DNA from: Alcanivoracaceae bacterium
GTDB taxonomy: Bacteria; Pseudomonadota; Gammaproteobacteria; Pseudomonadales; Alcanivoracaceae
NCBI GenBank assembly: GCA_023146255.1
Contig: JAGLCJ010000013.1
Coordinates: 62,001 to 126,000, forward strand
Direction: 5' to 3'
DNA: 64,000 nucleotides
The notes under the pieces were generated by a model. It saw only the letters and a list, made by a program, of their open reading frames with translations, made no database searches and was not told the origin of the DNA. This document shows positions 53,736-62,442 of the stretch, one piece after another; position 1 is the stretch's first letter; each line of letters begins with the position of its first letter. A program made the translations under genes and the position numbers.

Positions 53736-54452
53736 ATGAGCAGCGAACAGCCCAGCGACAAGATCCTGGTGGTGGATGACGATGTTCGCCTGCGCGGCCT
53801 GTTGCAGCGCTTCCTTGAAGAGCAGGGTTTCTACGTCAAGGGCGTCGGTGACGCCGAGCAGATGGACAAGGCACTGTCGCGCGAGCTGTTCTCGCTGATC
53901 GTGCTGGATCTGATGCTGCCCGGCGAGGACGGTCTGTCGATCTGCCAGCGGCTGCGCCAGCGTGGTGACGATGTGCCGATCATCATGCTCACCGCCAAGG
54001 GTGACGATAACGAGCGCATTGAGGGGCTGCAGCTGGGCGCCGATGACTATCTGGCCAAGCCGTTCAATCCGAAGGAGCTTGATGCCCGGATTCGTGCGGT
54101 GTTGCGGCGGCGGGTGCGTGATCTGCCCGGCGCGCCGAGCCGTGATCTCGAAGAGATCAGCTTTGGCCCCTGGACCCTCAATCTCGGCACCCGCATTCTC
54201 AGTCGTGACGGCAAGGAAGTCGGCCTGACCACCGGCGAGTTTGCCGTGCTCAAGGCGCTGGCCCAGCACCAGCGTGAACCGCTGACCCGCGACAAACTGA
54301 TGAACCTGGCCCGTGGCCGCGAGTGGTCGGCGATGGAGCGTTCGATCGACGTACAGGTGTCACGCCTGCGTCGGCTGATTGAGGAAGATCCGTCCCGGCC
54401 GCGCTATCTGCAAACCGTTTGGGGTGTCGGCTACGTGTTTGTCCCGGAGTAA
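53736..54452 (+). CDS. ompR: OmpR-type response regulator
   Basis: 238 residues. ILVVDDDVRLRGLLQRFL is the acidic pocket, LIVLDLMLPGEDG the phosphoacceptor Asp, LGADDYLAKPFNPKEL the switch Lys, and the C-terminal winged helix (TTGEFAVLKALAQHQREPLTRDKLMNLARGREWSAMERSIDVQVSRLRRLIEEDP) is OmpR/PhoB-like. It acts with the EnvZ-like kinase downstream; REPIN copy 9 lies between them. In Pseudomonas this pair (AmgRS) controls envelope-stress responses. Confidence 0.95.
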   Translation: MSSEQPSDKILVVDDDVRLRGLLQRFLEEQGFYVKGVGDAEQMDKALSRELFSLIVLDLMLPGEDGLSICQRLRQRGDDVPIIMLTAKGDDNERIEGLQLGADDYLAKPFNPKELDARIRAVLRRRVRDLPGAPSRDLEEISFGPWTLNLGTRILSRDGKEVGLTTGEFAVLKALAQHQREPLTRDKLMNLARGREWSAMERSIDVQVSRLRRLIEEDPSRPRYLQTVWGVGYVFVPE

Positions 54453-54455
54453 AAA

Positions 54456-54523
54456 CCTGTAGGAGCGGTCGATCGACCGCGAGTCACGCCGGAAAATCGC
54501 GGTCGGTCGACCGCTCCTACGGG
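54456..54523. repeat. REPIN-like double palindrome, copy 9
   Basis: Ends CCTGTAGGAGC and GCTCCTACGGG. Left core GGTCGATCGACC, right core GGTCGGTCGACC; the linker has CCGG. It lies between ompR and envZ, 4 bp after the ompR stop. Confidence 0.85.
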
Positions 54524-54631
54524 TACCACATTATTTAAGAGCTTCTCTGGCAATAACGACGGATTCCGCCTGCCGATGCCGTCTGGATATGGCATGCTTG
54601 TCGGCATCTGTCGCTCAGGGAATTCTGCTTC

Positions 54632-55951
54632 ATGGCCTCGTTTCTGCTTCCGCGCACCGCGTTCGGCCGCACCGCCGTTATCACCGGCCTGATCGTTGGT
54701 CTCAGTCAGGCGCTCAGCCTGTGGTTTTTTGCCCGTAACGCTTACCTGCCCGGTATTCGCGAATACGCCGAGTTGACTCATCTGTACGCCAGTGCATCGG
54801 TGGGCGATCAGGCCGACATCGAAATGGCGCGGCGCATTGCCGAAGCCACTGGTATCGAAATCACCGCAAACAGATTGCCACCGGATGATGAGCCGTCATT
54901 TATTGCCCGACCGGTGGTGGACCGTTTCCAGCTTGAGGTGGAGGAGCTGCTGAAAGAGCCAGTGATTGTGCGCATGGAAGAATCAAAATCGCCGGTGCTG
55001 TGGGTGACGTCGCCAAGCCTGAATAACGAGTGGATTCGGGTGCCGATGAAGTTTTTCCGCCACTATGATCGCTACTTGCTGATCGGTTGGGGCGTGACGG
55101 TGCCGCTGTTTGCCTTGCTCGCCGGTGTTTTTATTGCCCGTGGCCTGACCGATCCGCTGCGCAAGCTGGCAAGGGTGGCCGGTATTGTTGGTCGCGGTGA
55201 ACCGGTGCCGGCACTGGATGAGGAGGCCGGGCCGCTGGAGCTGGACGCGGTCAACAAGGCGTTCAACCGGATGGCCGCCGATATGCTGCATGCCCAGCGC
55301 GACAGGGCCCTGCTGCTGGCGGGAATATCCCATGACCTGCGCACCCCGCTGACCCGCATTCGTCTTTCGGCCGAATTTATGCAGGACGATGAATTGCGTT
55401 CCGGCATCGTCGCCGATATCGAGGATATGGATGCCATTCTCGAACAGTTTATTGCCTTTATTCGCGATGGCTCTGATGAAGTGCCGGAGTTTGAAAGCAT
55501 CAATGTGCTGATTGATGAAGTCAGCAATCGTCACGCCAATGTTGATGTCCGCACTACCTTGCACGACGTGCCCAGACTGATGCTGAAACGGCTGACTTTC
55601 CGTCGTCTGCTATCCAATCTGATTAACAATGCGGTCAAGTATGGCGCTGAGCCGGTGCTGATCAGTACCCAGGTTGGCAAGGGCGAAGTCATTCTCACCG
55701 TGCGTGATCATGGCAAGGGCGTGAACGAGGACGATATTCCGATGTTGCTGCAGCCTTTCTCGCGTGGAGAAAAGGCGCGCACATTAAGTGGTTCCGGACT
55801 GGGGCTGGCAATCGTCAAGCGGATTGTCGATATGCACCATGGCGAGATGACGCTGAGCAATCATCCCGAAGGTGGTCTGGTGGTGGAAATCCGTTTGCCC
55901 TTTACCGGGCGGCTGGTGCAGCCAGAAGCGCTGTCGGCGCGAGTGCGATAG
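54632..55951 (+). CDS. envZ: EnvZ-type sensor histidine kinase
   Basis: 439 residues. Two membrane helices (about 12-34 and 147-170) frame a periplasmic domain of about 110 residues; a HAMP domain follows. ISHDLRTPLTRIRLSAEF holds the phosphorylated His; NNAVKYG (N box), VRDHGKGVNEDD and GSGLGLAIVKRIV (G boxes) form the kinase core. It phosphorylates the OmpR-like protein upstream. The 180-bp gap to ompR, filled with a REPIN, means the two may be cotranscribed or separately started. Confidence 0.95.
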   Translation: MASFLLPRTAFGRTAVITGLIVGLSQALSLWFFARNAYLPGIREYAELTHLYASASVGDQADIEMARRIAEATGIEITANRLPPDDEPSFIARPVVDRFQLEVEELLKEPVIVRMEESKSPVLWVTSPSLNNEWIRVPMKFFRHYDRYLLIGWGVTVPLFALLAGVFIARGLTDPLRKLARVAGIVGRGEPVPALDEEAGPLELDAVNKAFNRMAADMLHAQRDRALLLAGISHDLRTPLTRIRLSAEFMQDDELRSGIVADIEDMDAILEQFIAFIRDGSDEVPEFESINVLIDEVSNRHANVDVRTTLHDVPRLMLKRLTFRRLLSNLINNAVKYGAEPVLISTQVGKGEVILTVRDHGKGVNEDDIPMLLQPFSRGEKARTLSGSGLGLAIVKRIVDMHHGEMTLSNHPEGGLVVEIRLPFTGRLVQPEALSARVR

Positions 55952-55956
55952 CGGCC

Positions 55957-55972
55957 GAGGCCGCCCGGCCTC
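55957..55972 (+). terminator. Short hairpin after envZ
   Basis: GAGGCCG/CGGCCTC separated by two bases, 5 bp after the envZ stop and 3 bp before the convergent gene's stop. The T tract is poor, so terminator function is uncertain. Confidence 0.35.
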
Positions 55973-55974
55973 TG

Positions 55975-56553
55975 TTACATGTAAACCTTCAGTTTTTCCC
56001 GGATTACCCGCTGGATGCTGCCAACTTCCATGGCAGAACGCTCGCGGATCATCTGCGGGACGATGCGCTGCAAGTGCAGGCAGGGGTCGTCCTTGCGGAA
56101 AGCGCGCAGATCGCCCTTGGTGATCACCGGCAGGAACGGCGCTTCCGGTTTTTCCTGACGCATCAGCGTCAGCAGGCCAACTTTCAGCGGCACATTGCGC
56201 ATCACCCGGTTACCACTGCTGTCACGCATCGGCAGGGTCATGTACAGGCCCTGCTTGCCGAGCAGATCGCCGGGAATGATGGTAATGCCGGTTTCCTTGA
56301 CGGCCTCTTCGGGAATGCCGTTAAAGGTGTCGTGGTAGGCATAGGGGTTCGGCAGGATGATCAGCGAGCGGTCATCCTGCTCCGGAACGGAAATTTCATA
56401 GTTGGTATAGAGCTGCTGGACCGGCCCGCTGTAGACACAGAGGGTATCCTGGAACTGCCGTACGAAGTTGATCGCCCGGTTATGGTTCTCGAAATGACTC
56501 AGGCGCCAGATCAGGTGATCCGGGGCATTCATTTCCTGAGTGGACTCAATCAT
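55975..56553 (-). CDS. Hypothetical protein (192 aa)
   Basis: A soluble protein without signal or membrane segment; the start could also be Met8. It contains the segment NVPLKVGLLTLMRQEKPEAPFLPVITKGDLRAFRKDDPCLHLQRIVPQMIRERSAMEVGSIQRVIREKL, which looks like a folded domain with helical end. I do not recognise the family. Convergent with envZ. Confidence 0.6.
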   Translation of the reverse strand: MIESTQEMNAPDHLIWRLSHFENHNRAINFVRQFQDTLCVYSGPVQQLYTNYEISVPEQDDRSLIILPNPYAYHDTFNGIPEEAVKETGITIIPGDLLGKQGLYMTLPMRDSSGNRVMRNVPLKVGLLTLMRQEKPEAPFLPVITKGDLRAFRKDDPCLHLQRIVPQMIRERSAMEVGSIQRVIREKLKVYM

Positions 56554-56673
56554 GCATACGACGCTCTTCGTAGTAATGGGCTGATTGTGCGTATCGTTTT
56601 GAGCGGATGCAAATACTGATGATGTGTTGTTGCGGTCCTGTGACTGATTACTCAGATAACCGGTGCGGCTGCA

Positions 56674-57879
56674 TCAGTGATGCCCCGCGCCGCTCGTAAG
56701 TGCTTGCTGCCATAGCAGACCAATGGCAACGCGGTTCTCTGCACTGCCGAGGCTGGCGTCACGGGTCAGGTCGGCGCGCAGGGCCACGGCCTTGCGCCAC
56801 TGCCAGCGCCAGCCGGCGCCGAGGCGCCAGGGATTATGCCCGGTGATCAGGTTGGCATCCTCGGCCAGCGGCAGGGCGGCGGCGCCGCTCAGGTAATTGT
56901 CGAGGCTCAGCTGCTCAGCACGCAGGGCGAACAGGTGACGGCCCATAACCCACTCCGGTTGCACCACGACACCCTGATACTGGCCGTCGAGGTCGGCGCG
57001 GCGGGTTTCGTCCTCGATCCACCCGTCAGCATCCACCTGCATCCATTCCAGCCGCAGCTGCAGCGCCTGACGGCTATTCAGCTGCCAGCCGAGCAGGGCA
57101 TGGACGCCGCTCAGCAGCGAGTCGCCGGTAAAGCGGATATCCGCCGGGGGCGTGTTGTTCAGGCCGCCGTGGCTGTGCTCTTCGCTGTAGCGATGATCGG
57201 CGCGCTGGTCCGCGCGGGCGAACAGTGCCCAGACACCGGTGTGCAGGCTGAAGCGTCCACTGCGGTGCTGCAGGCTGGCAAAGACATCGGCTGCCCCGCC
57301 GTCCTCGCCGGCCGTTGCCGGAAACGCATGGCCCTGCCAGAGTTCGATACCGGTGCTGAATCCCTGTGGGTTGTGCCGCCATAGCCGCATGCCCTGATCG
57401 TGGAAGTGGCGGCCAAGAAAGGCATCCGCCGGCAGCGACGCATCGGCGAAAATCCGTGCCGAACTGTGTTCGGAAACGGATGGCGTAAAAGTGGCGGACA
57501 TCTTGCCGACCTCGATCACCAGCGGGCCGGTGTCGCCGCAGCAGACGTAACCGAGCCAGGCATGCTCGATCTCCACGGCGCCGTTATCATGGCCGTCCTG
57601 TTGTCCGGCCTTGATAACGGCGAACAGGTTTTCATCCATGCGGTAGCTGAATGACAGGGAAAGTTCATCCGCATTCAGACCCTGCTGCGCCGGCCAGGCG
57701 TGGCCGCCCATCATGACACCGGGAATGCGCCAGTACTGGTCCGATTCCACCGCGCCCGCCGAGCGTGCGGTGACCGCCATGGCCACCTGCAGCTGCGGCT
57801 CACCAATGCCGGTGGGAATGGAGTGGGCGGTGACCTGCTGGCTGATAGCCAGCAGCAGCCAGGGCATAACTGTTTTCAT
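56674..57879 (-). CDS. Outer-membrane beta-barrel candidate of the mbn pair operon
   Basis: 401 residues. A signal peptide (MKTVMPWLLLAISQQVTA) is followed by many alternating polar/hydrophobic stretches ending in aromatic residues, e.g. LSLSFSYRMDENLFAVIKAGQ and WALFARADQRADHRY, typical of an outer-membrane barrel. It starts with an ATGA overlap to mbnH, so it is the third gene of the mbnP-mbnH unit. It could pass metal or a metal chelate through the outer membrane; this is inferred from position only. Confidence 0.7.
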   Translation of the reverse strand: MKTVMPWLLLAISQQVTAHSIPTGIGEPQLQVAMAVTARSAGAVESDQYWRIPGVMMGGHAWPAQQGLNADELSLSFSYRMDENLFAVIKAGQQDGHDNGAVEIEHAWLGYVCCGDTGPLVIEVGKMSATFTPSVSEHSSARIFADASLPADAFLGRHFHDQGMRLWRHNPQGFSTGIELWQGHAFPATAGEDGGAADVFASLQHRSGRFSLHTGVWALFARADQRADHRYSEEHSHGGLNNTPPADIRFTGDSLLSGVHALLGWQLNSRQALQLRLEWMQVDADGWIEDETRRADLDGQYQGVVVQPEWVMGRHLFALRAEQLSLDNYLSGAAALPLAEDANLITGHNPWRLGAGWRWQWRKAVALRADLTRDASLGSAENRVAIGLLWQQALTSGAGHH

Positions 57880-59027
57880 GGCGTGACCCAGGGATTGCTG
57901 AAGCGCTCGGAATTCAGGAACTGGTCATCGCTGAGCGATTCCAGAAAGGCAATCAGATCGGCGATCTCGTCATCGCTGATGCTGAAGCCGGAAATAAAGC
58001 CATCCTTGTGAGGATTCATGCGACCGTCGCCGGCATTCGGCCCGGCGGTAAGGTTGCGACCGCCGGCGGCATAGTTACGGATCGCATCTTCCAGCGTGGC
58101 GACGCTGCCGTCATGCATGTAAGGCGCGGTCACCGCGACGTTGCGTAACGAGGGGGCACGGAAGCGACCCATGTCCGCAGCGCGGCCGGTAATTTCATGC
58201 ACGCCGGTGTTCGGTTCCGGATAGCCGCCAAGGCCGTCGATGTTGTAAAGCCCGGTGTTGTGAAATGGCCGGTCGACCAGAAACATGGTGCGATCCTGCA
58301 CCGAGTCGGTGAAGTTGTAGCCGCCATGGCAGTGAAAACATTCCAGTGATTCACTGAAGAACAGGGTCATGCCGCGCTTCGCTGATTCGCTGAGTGCACT
58401 GCTGTCACCCTGTTCATAGCGATCAAAATCACTGGCGAACGAGGTCATGCCACGAACGAAACTGGCCAGCGCCTTGACGATCGTGTCGTAGCTGACCGGC
58501 TGATCCGGAAAGGCGGCGCTGAACAGCGATGTATAGGCAGGCTCTGCCAGAATCCGGTTTAGCACCAGCTCCTGATTGGCATCACTGATGCCGTGTTCGA
58601 TCGGCGTTTCACCAAACAGCGGAATAACAATCTGCTGCTCGATGCTGCGCAGCGACGGATTGCCCCAGGTCAGGGTCGGGTTGTAAGCAATATTCACCAG
58701 CGCCTGGGAATTGCGTGGATGCAGCTCGCCGGTGGCGCCACGGGCGGCAACCCGACCGTCGGCAAAGGCCTTGTCCTGATGGTGGCAGGAGCTGCAGCTG
58801 ATGGTTTCATTGCCGGACAGGCGCGGGTCATAGAACAGGTGGCGGCCAAGCTGGAATTTCGCTTCGCTCATCGGGTTGTCGGCGGGTTCTACCGGCAGCG
58901 GAATGCCGGCGCGAACCTGCCAGTCAAAATCACTGCGCAGGGCGCTGCCATCATTGATGGTGGTGCTGCTGTCCGGGCAGCCACCGAGCAGCGGCAGTAT
59001 TAGTGGTATCAGCAAGCGCCAGTGCAT
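57876..59027 (-). CDS. mbnH: MbnH-type di-haem cytochrome c peroxidase-family lipoprotein
   Basis: 383 residues. Lipobox LLGGC (Cys17). Two c-haem sites: CSSCH (78-82) and CFHCH (230-234), the BthA/MauG/cytochrome c peroxidase arrangement. The later segment FRAPSLRNVAVTAPYMHDGS is conserved in the superfamily. In known systems MbnH oxidises a tryptophan in MbnP to kynurenine, creating a copper site. It lies 5 bp after mbnP and overlaps the next gene by ATGA. Family-level certainty is high; partner specificity is by context. Confidence 0.9.
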   Translation of the reverse strand: MHWRLLIPLILPLLGGCPDSSTTINDGSALRSDFDWQVRAGIPLPVEPADNPMSEAKFQLGRHLFYDPRLSGNETISCSSCHHQDKAFADGRVAARGATGELHPRNSQALVNIAYNPTLTWGNPSLRSIEQQIVIPLFGETPIEHGISDANQELVLNRILAEPAYTSLFSAAFPDQPVSYDTIVKALASFVRGMTSFASDFDRYEQGDSSALSESAKRGMTLFFSESLECFHCHGGYNFTDSVQDRTMFLVDRPFHNTGLYNIDGLGGYPEPNTGVHEITGRAADMGRFRAPSLRNVAVTAPYMHDGSVATLEDAIRNYAAGGRNLTAGPNAGDGRMNPHKDGFISGFSISDDEIADLIAFLESLSDDQFLNSERFSNPWVTP

Positions 59028-59032
59028 TTCTG

Positions 59033-59938
59033 TCAGGGCTGCAGAACGACAGAGAAAACCGACTGGGTGTTTGCCGGGCCCGCAGCTGCACCCAGTGTCA
59101 TGCCGAGATTATCAAACAGATTGGTGCACTCCGGGTCCGTGGTGCCGGACATGCAGCCCGGTGCGCCCGCTGCGTCTTCCGACAGCTCGTTATCAATCAC
59201 CAGTGCGGCATAGTCGATGCGAATGATTGAGGCGCTGTCATCAAATCCGTCCAGACTGATTTCCGGGCGGTTGTTGTATTCACAGCTGACATCCTCCGGC
59301 GTGTTCGGATCGACTCGCGGATCGGGGCTGCAGTTGGTGGCGCCAAGATGGATGTTCCAGGTGGTGTTGCTCCAGCCGCCGTCGTCGGGGCGTGAGACGC
59401 CGCCATCCGGACGCACATCAAAGCGCAGATGTTTGTAGCCGCCCTGCCAGTTCCAGAACATGCCGGGCAGATTCAGCGGCGCCGGCGCGGTGGCGACGTT
59501 GTTGTGGTTGTGACTCGACGGCACGCCGACGACAAAGCGGATGCCGGCAATCACCACCGGCTGATCTGGCACGCTGCCGCGCACACTGGTGTTCACCGGT
59601 TTGACGTCGCCGTTGCAATTGTCGCCCTTGTCCTGAAAGTCGAGCAGGGCAATGCCGTCGGTTTGCCAGTTGTCCTCGTCCAGCGTCAGCGCAATTTCCG
59701 CGCCTTCGTCGGTCACCAGTCGAATGTCATGAACGAACAGTTTGAAGTCGGCCAGGGTGGCGCTGCTGCCGCCCAGCCCGAGGCTTTGCAGGCTGGCATC
59801 GCAGCTGATGGCGGTACTGCCGGCAACTGCCTCGAACGGAATGGTCAGGCTGCGGGTGCTGGCAGTGTCAGTGCTGGCGCCACCGCAAGCGCTGAACAGG
59901 GCGCTGGCGGCAATCAGGGTAAGAAAACGTGGGCTCAT
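59033..59938 (-). CDS. mbnP: MbnP-type copper-binding partner lipoprotein
   Basis: 301 residues. Lipobox LFSAC (Cys18). NLPGMFWNWQGGYKHLRFD (about 157-174) contains the conserved Trp pair (Trp162/Trp164), one of which is converted to kynurenine in the characterised protein. Six further cysteines in the mature part can form disulfides ('four-Cys motif' family). MbnP is the copper-binding member of the 'metallo-mystery pair' system. It is just upstream of mbnH. No methanobactin precursor or MbnB/MbnC genes are nearby, as in most genomes that have the pair. Confidence 0.88.
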   Translation of the reverse strand: MSPRFLTLIAASALFSACGGASTDTASTRSLTIPFEAVAGSTAISCDASLQSLGLGGSSATLADFKLFVHDIRLVTDEGAEIALTLDEDNWQTDGIALLDFQDKGDNCNGDVKPVNTSVRGSVPDQPVVIAGIRFVVGVPSSHNHNNVATAPAPLNLPGMFWNWQGGYKHLRFDVRPDGGVSRPDDGGWSNTTWNIHLGATNCSPDPRVDPNTPEDVSCEYNNRPEISLDGFDDSASIIRIDYAALVIDNELSEDAAGAPGCMSGTTDPECTNLFDNLGMTLGAAAGPANTQSVFSVVLQP

Positions 59939-60018
59939 CAGTCAGGTCCTGCCGCTGCAATCGGGGATGGCGCGCATTCTAGTGGCAGGGCGGAGTTGCA
60001 GGGGTGTGGCAAAGTGTC

Positions 60019-60040
60019 GCAGGCGGCGGGCGCCGCCTGC
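60019..60040. repeat. Strong hairpin upstream of mbnP
   Basis: GCAGGCGGC and GCCGCCTGC form a 9-bp stem with a GGGC loop, between the end of ndh and the start of mbnP. No T tract; could separate the two transcripts or affect mbnP initiation. Confidence 0.5.
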
Positions 60041-60041
60041 G

Positions 60042-60083
60042 CAGGTAGTTCAGTACAGGTAGTTCAGTACAGGTAGCTCAGTG
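60042..60083. repeat. 14-bp tandem repeat, three units
   Basis: CAGGTAGTTCAGTA twice, then CAGGTAGCTCAGTG. It runs across the stop codon of ndh; each unit carries a TGA in the reading frame sense of ndh or next to it. Probably a slipped-strand expansion. Confidence 0.75.
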
Positions 60084-61373
60084 CAGTTTCAGGCGCGGTC
60101 GTACCAGCCGGCTGAACTTGCCGGCCAGCAACAGCATGATGGTGCGCGGCCAGCCGTACAGGGTGGCCTGATGCAAACGATACAGACTGATGTACATCAT
60201 TCGCGCCAGCCAGCCTTCGACGAAGAAATTGCCGCCTTTCAGGTTGCCCATCAGCATGCCCACTGAACTGTAGTTGGACAGCGACACCAGCGAGCCGTGG
60301 TCCTTGTAGACAAATGGTCGCGGGGCACGGCTGAACATCAGCAGACGTTCGATCTCCTTCGCCAGATGATGGGCCATCTGCTGGGCGGATTGCGCGCGCG
60401 GCGGAATCGGCCGGTCCATGCCCGGCAGGTGGCAGGCGGCGCAGTCGCCAATGACGAAAACATTGTCCTGACCTTTGGCCAGCAGATTGCTGCCGACTTC
60501 GATCTGGTTCAGCCGGTTCAGGGTGAGACCCTGAATGCGAGTGAGAAACTCGGCGGCTTTGACACCGGCGGCCCAGACCAGCAGGTCTGCTTCGATGCGT
60601 TCATCCTCGCGGGTGACAAAGGCATCTTCTTCCACCCGGGCCACCACCACGCCGGTGCTGACCGTGACCCCCAGCGCTTCGAGCCGCTCCGTGGCCGCAA
60701 TCGACACACGCTCGGACAGCACCGGCAGAATACGCGGCGCACCTTCAATGACGCGCACATCCAGCAGCGCCCGATCCAGCTGCTCGTGGCCGTAGAACTT
60801 CAGCATGCTGATGGCGTGGTGCAGCTCGGCGGCCAGCTCGACGCCGGTGGCGCCACCGCCAACAATCGCCACCGACAGCGGCTTGCTGTTGTAGTTGGCG
60901 TGCAGGCAGGCGTTGAGAAACTTTTCCCGGAACCGGTCCGCCTGCTGGCGGCTGTCGATAAACAGGCAGTGCTCCGGCACGCCCGGGGTGCCGAAATCGT
61001 TGCTGCGGCTGCCGACGGCGAGCACCAGATAGTCATAGCGGATCTGCCGCTCGGGCAGCACCTCGTTGCCTTCGGCGTCGGTGAGTGGCGCAAGGGTAAT
61101 GCTGCGGGCGCTGACATCGGCGCCGGTCAGAGTGCCGGGCTCGAAGCGGTAACCGTTCAGGCGGGCATGGGCGCGGTAATCGACGGCATCAAGATCGGCG
61201 TCGATGGCGCCGGTGGCGACTTCGTGGAAGCGCGGCTTCCAGACATGGAAGCTGTTGTTATCGACCAGCATGACGTCGGCGCGACCGCCGCGTCCGAGTT
61301 TGCGTCCCAGCAGGGTAACCAGCGGCAATCCCCCGGCGCCGCCTCCGACCACAACAATACGTGGTTTGGCCAT
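60078..61373 (-). CDS. ndh: Type II NADH dehydrogenase (NDH-2)
   Basis: 431 residues. IVVVGGGAGGLPLVTLLG binds FAD, YDYLVLAVGSRSNDFGTPGV and VAIVGGGATGVELAAELH form the NADH site, and DNVFVIGDCAACHLPG the second FAD contact. The C-terminal amphipathic helical part (LYRLHQATLYGWPRTIMLLLAGKFSRLVRPRLKLH) likely binds the membrane. It passes electrons from NADH to quinone without proton pumping. The upstream gene is a TSUP transporter (same strand, 121 bp apart). Confidence 0.93.
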   Translation of the reverse strand: MAKPRIVVVGGGAGGLPLVTLLGRKLGRGGRADVMLVDNNSFHVWKPRFHEVATGAIDADLDAVDYRAHARLNGYRFEPGTLTGADVSARSITLAPLTDAEGNEVLPERQIRYDYLVLAVGSRSNDFGTPGVPEHCLFIDSRQQADRFREKFLNACLHANYNSKPLSVAIVGGGATGVELAAELHHAISMLKFYGHEQLDRALLDVRVIEGAPRILPVLSERVSIAATERLEALGVTVSTGVVVARVEEDAFVTREDERIEADLLVWAAGVKAAEFLTRIQGLTLNRLNQIEVGSNLLAKGQDNVFVIGDCAACHLPGMDRPIPPRAQSAQQMAHHLAKEIERLLMFSRAPRPFVYKDHGSLVSLSNYSSVGMLMGNLKGGNFFVEGWLARMMYISLYRLHQATLYGWPRTIMLLLAGKFSRLVRPRLKLH

Positions 61374-61494
61374 GGACCTGTCCCCTATGGTGGAAAGCGC
61401 GCCAGTCTAGTGCGCGCGGGAAACATGTAAAGGCCGAATGTCGACTGAGCCGTCTTGCAGCAGTCAGTCCAGTGGCCGATTGCATGCTGAGGAA

Positions 61495-62259
61495 TCAGCG
61501 GAAAAATGCCGCCACACAGGCGCCGATCACCGCCAGCAGCAGGACAATTCGCAGGGTGTCGGCATTGGCCTTGACGGCAAAACCGACCGACAGCCGCACG
61601 CCAATCACCGTGCCGACGGTGATGATCAGACCGGGAATCCACAGCACCTGACCGCGAATGGCGAACACCGTCAGCGCCACGGCGCCGAAAATGCCGGTGC
61701 AGACCAGTTTCAGGGCGTTGCCGGCGAGCAGGTTGTAGCGCAGCAAACCGACCAGCGCGAACAGCAGCAGGAAGCCGACCCCGCCCTGGACAAACCCGCC
61801 ATACAGGCCGGCGGCGAACAGTGTCAGCCAGCCGGCCGGTGAGTCAGCCAGTTTTTTCGGCAGCTCGTCCGGGGTCGGCGCCATGACCGAGGGCTTCAAG
61901 AGCAGCACCACCGCCATGGCAATCATGGTGCCGAGCAATAGCGGCTTGAGTAGCCACACCGGCATCCAGGAGGCGACCACTGAACCGATCAGGGAGCCCG
62001 ACAGTGTCGGTAGCAGAATCGGCCGGATCGCCGAGGTATCCAGCACGTTGTGACGGCGAAAGCCGCGCACCCCTTCAATCGACTGGGCGGCAACACTGAC
62101 CCGGTTGGTGCCGTTGGCAATATCCGCCGGAATACCCATCAGCATCAGCGCCGACAGGGTAAACAGGCCGCCACCGCCGGCCAGCGTGTTGACGAAGCCT
62201 GCGGCCAGACCGGAGACCACCAGCATCACCACGGTCCAGAATGTCAGTTCGTATTCCAC
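61495..62259 (-). CDS. TSUP-family (TauE/SafE) membrane transporter
   Basis: 254 residues from the GTG at 62259 with GAGAAG upstream. Seven or eight helices in two repeats, each with a conserved glycine-rich end: NTLAGGGGLFTL near the start and QGGVGFLLL after the middle loop. TSUP proteins export or import sulfite, sulfonates or related anions. Possible partner ndh lies downstream. Substrate unknown. Confidence 0.9.
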   Translation of the reverse strand: MEYELTFWTVVMLVVSGLAAGFVNTLAGGGGLFTLSALMLMGIPADIANGTNRVSVAAQSIEGVRGFRRHNVLDTSAIRPILLPTLSGSLIGSVVASWMPVWLLKPLLLGTMIAMAVVLLLKPSVMAPTPDELPKKLADSPAGWLTLFAAGLYGGFVQGGVGFLLLFALVGLLRYNLLAGNALKLVCTGIFGAVALTVFAIRGQVLWIPGLIITVGTVIGVRLSVGFAVKANADTLRIVLLLAVIGACVAAFFR

Positions 62260-62369
62260 GCAGCTTCTCGGCACGGCATCGGGCAGGGCAGTTTGCCAGC
62301 TTTGCGCCCGGCTGTCGGCGCCATCGCGGTGGTGCGATGAACGATTGCTGACCGGAGTGATCGACGAAT

Positions 62370-62385
62370 TGACCAGAATCGGTCA
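62370..62385. promoter_or_regulatory. Putative operator between TSUP and VOC genes
   Basis: TGACC-AGAATC-GGTCA is a perfect short inverted repeat in the divergent region, with a further GCTGACCG at 62347 that mirrors CGGTCAGC at 62380. Could bind a dimeric regulator. Confidence 0.35.
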
Positions 62386-62442
62386 GCGGGTGCAGGGTGA
62401 AGGGCAGGCACAATCGTCCCATTGAAACAGGAGGACACCGCC

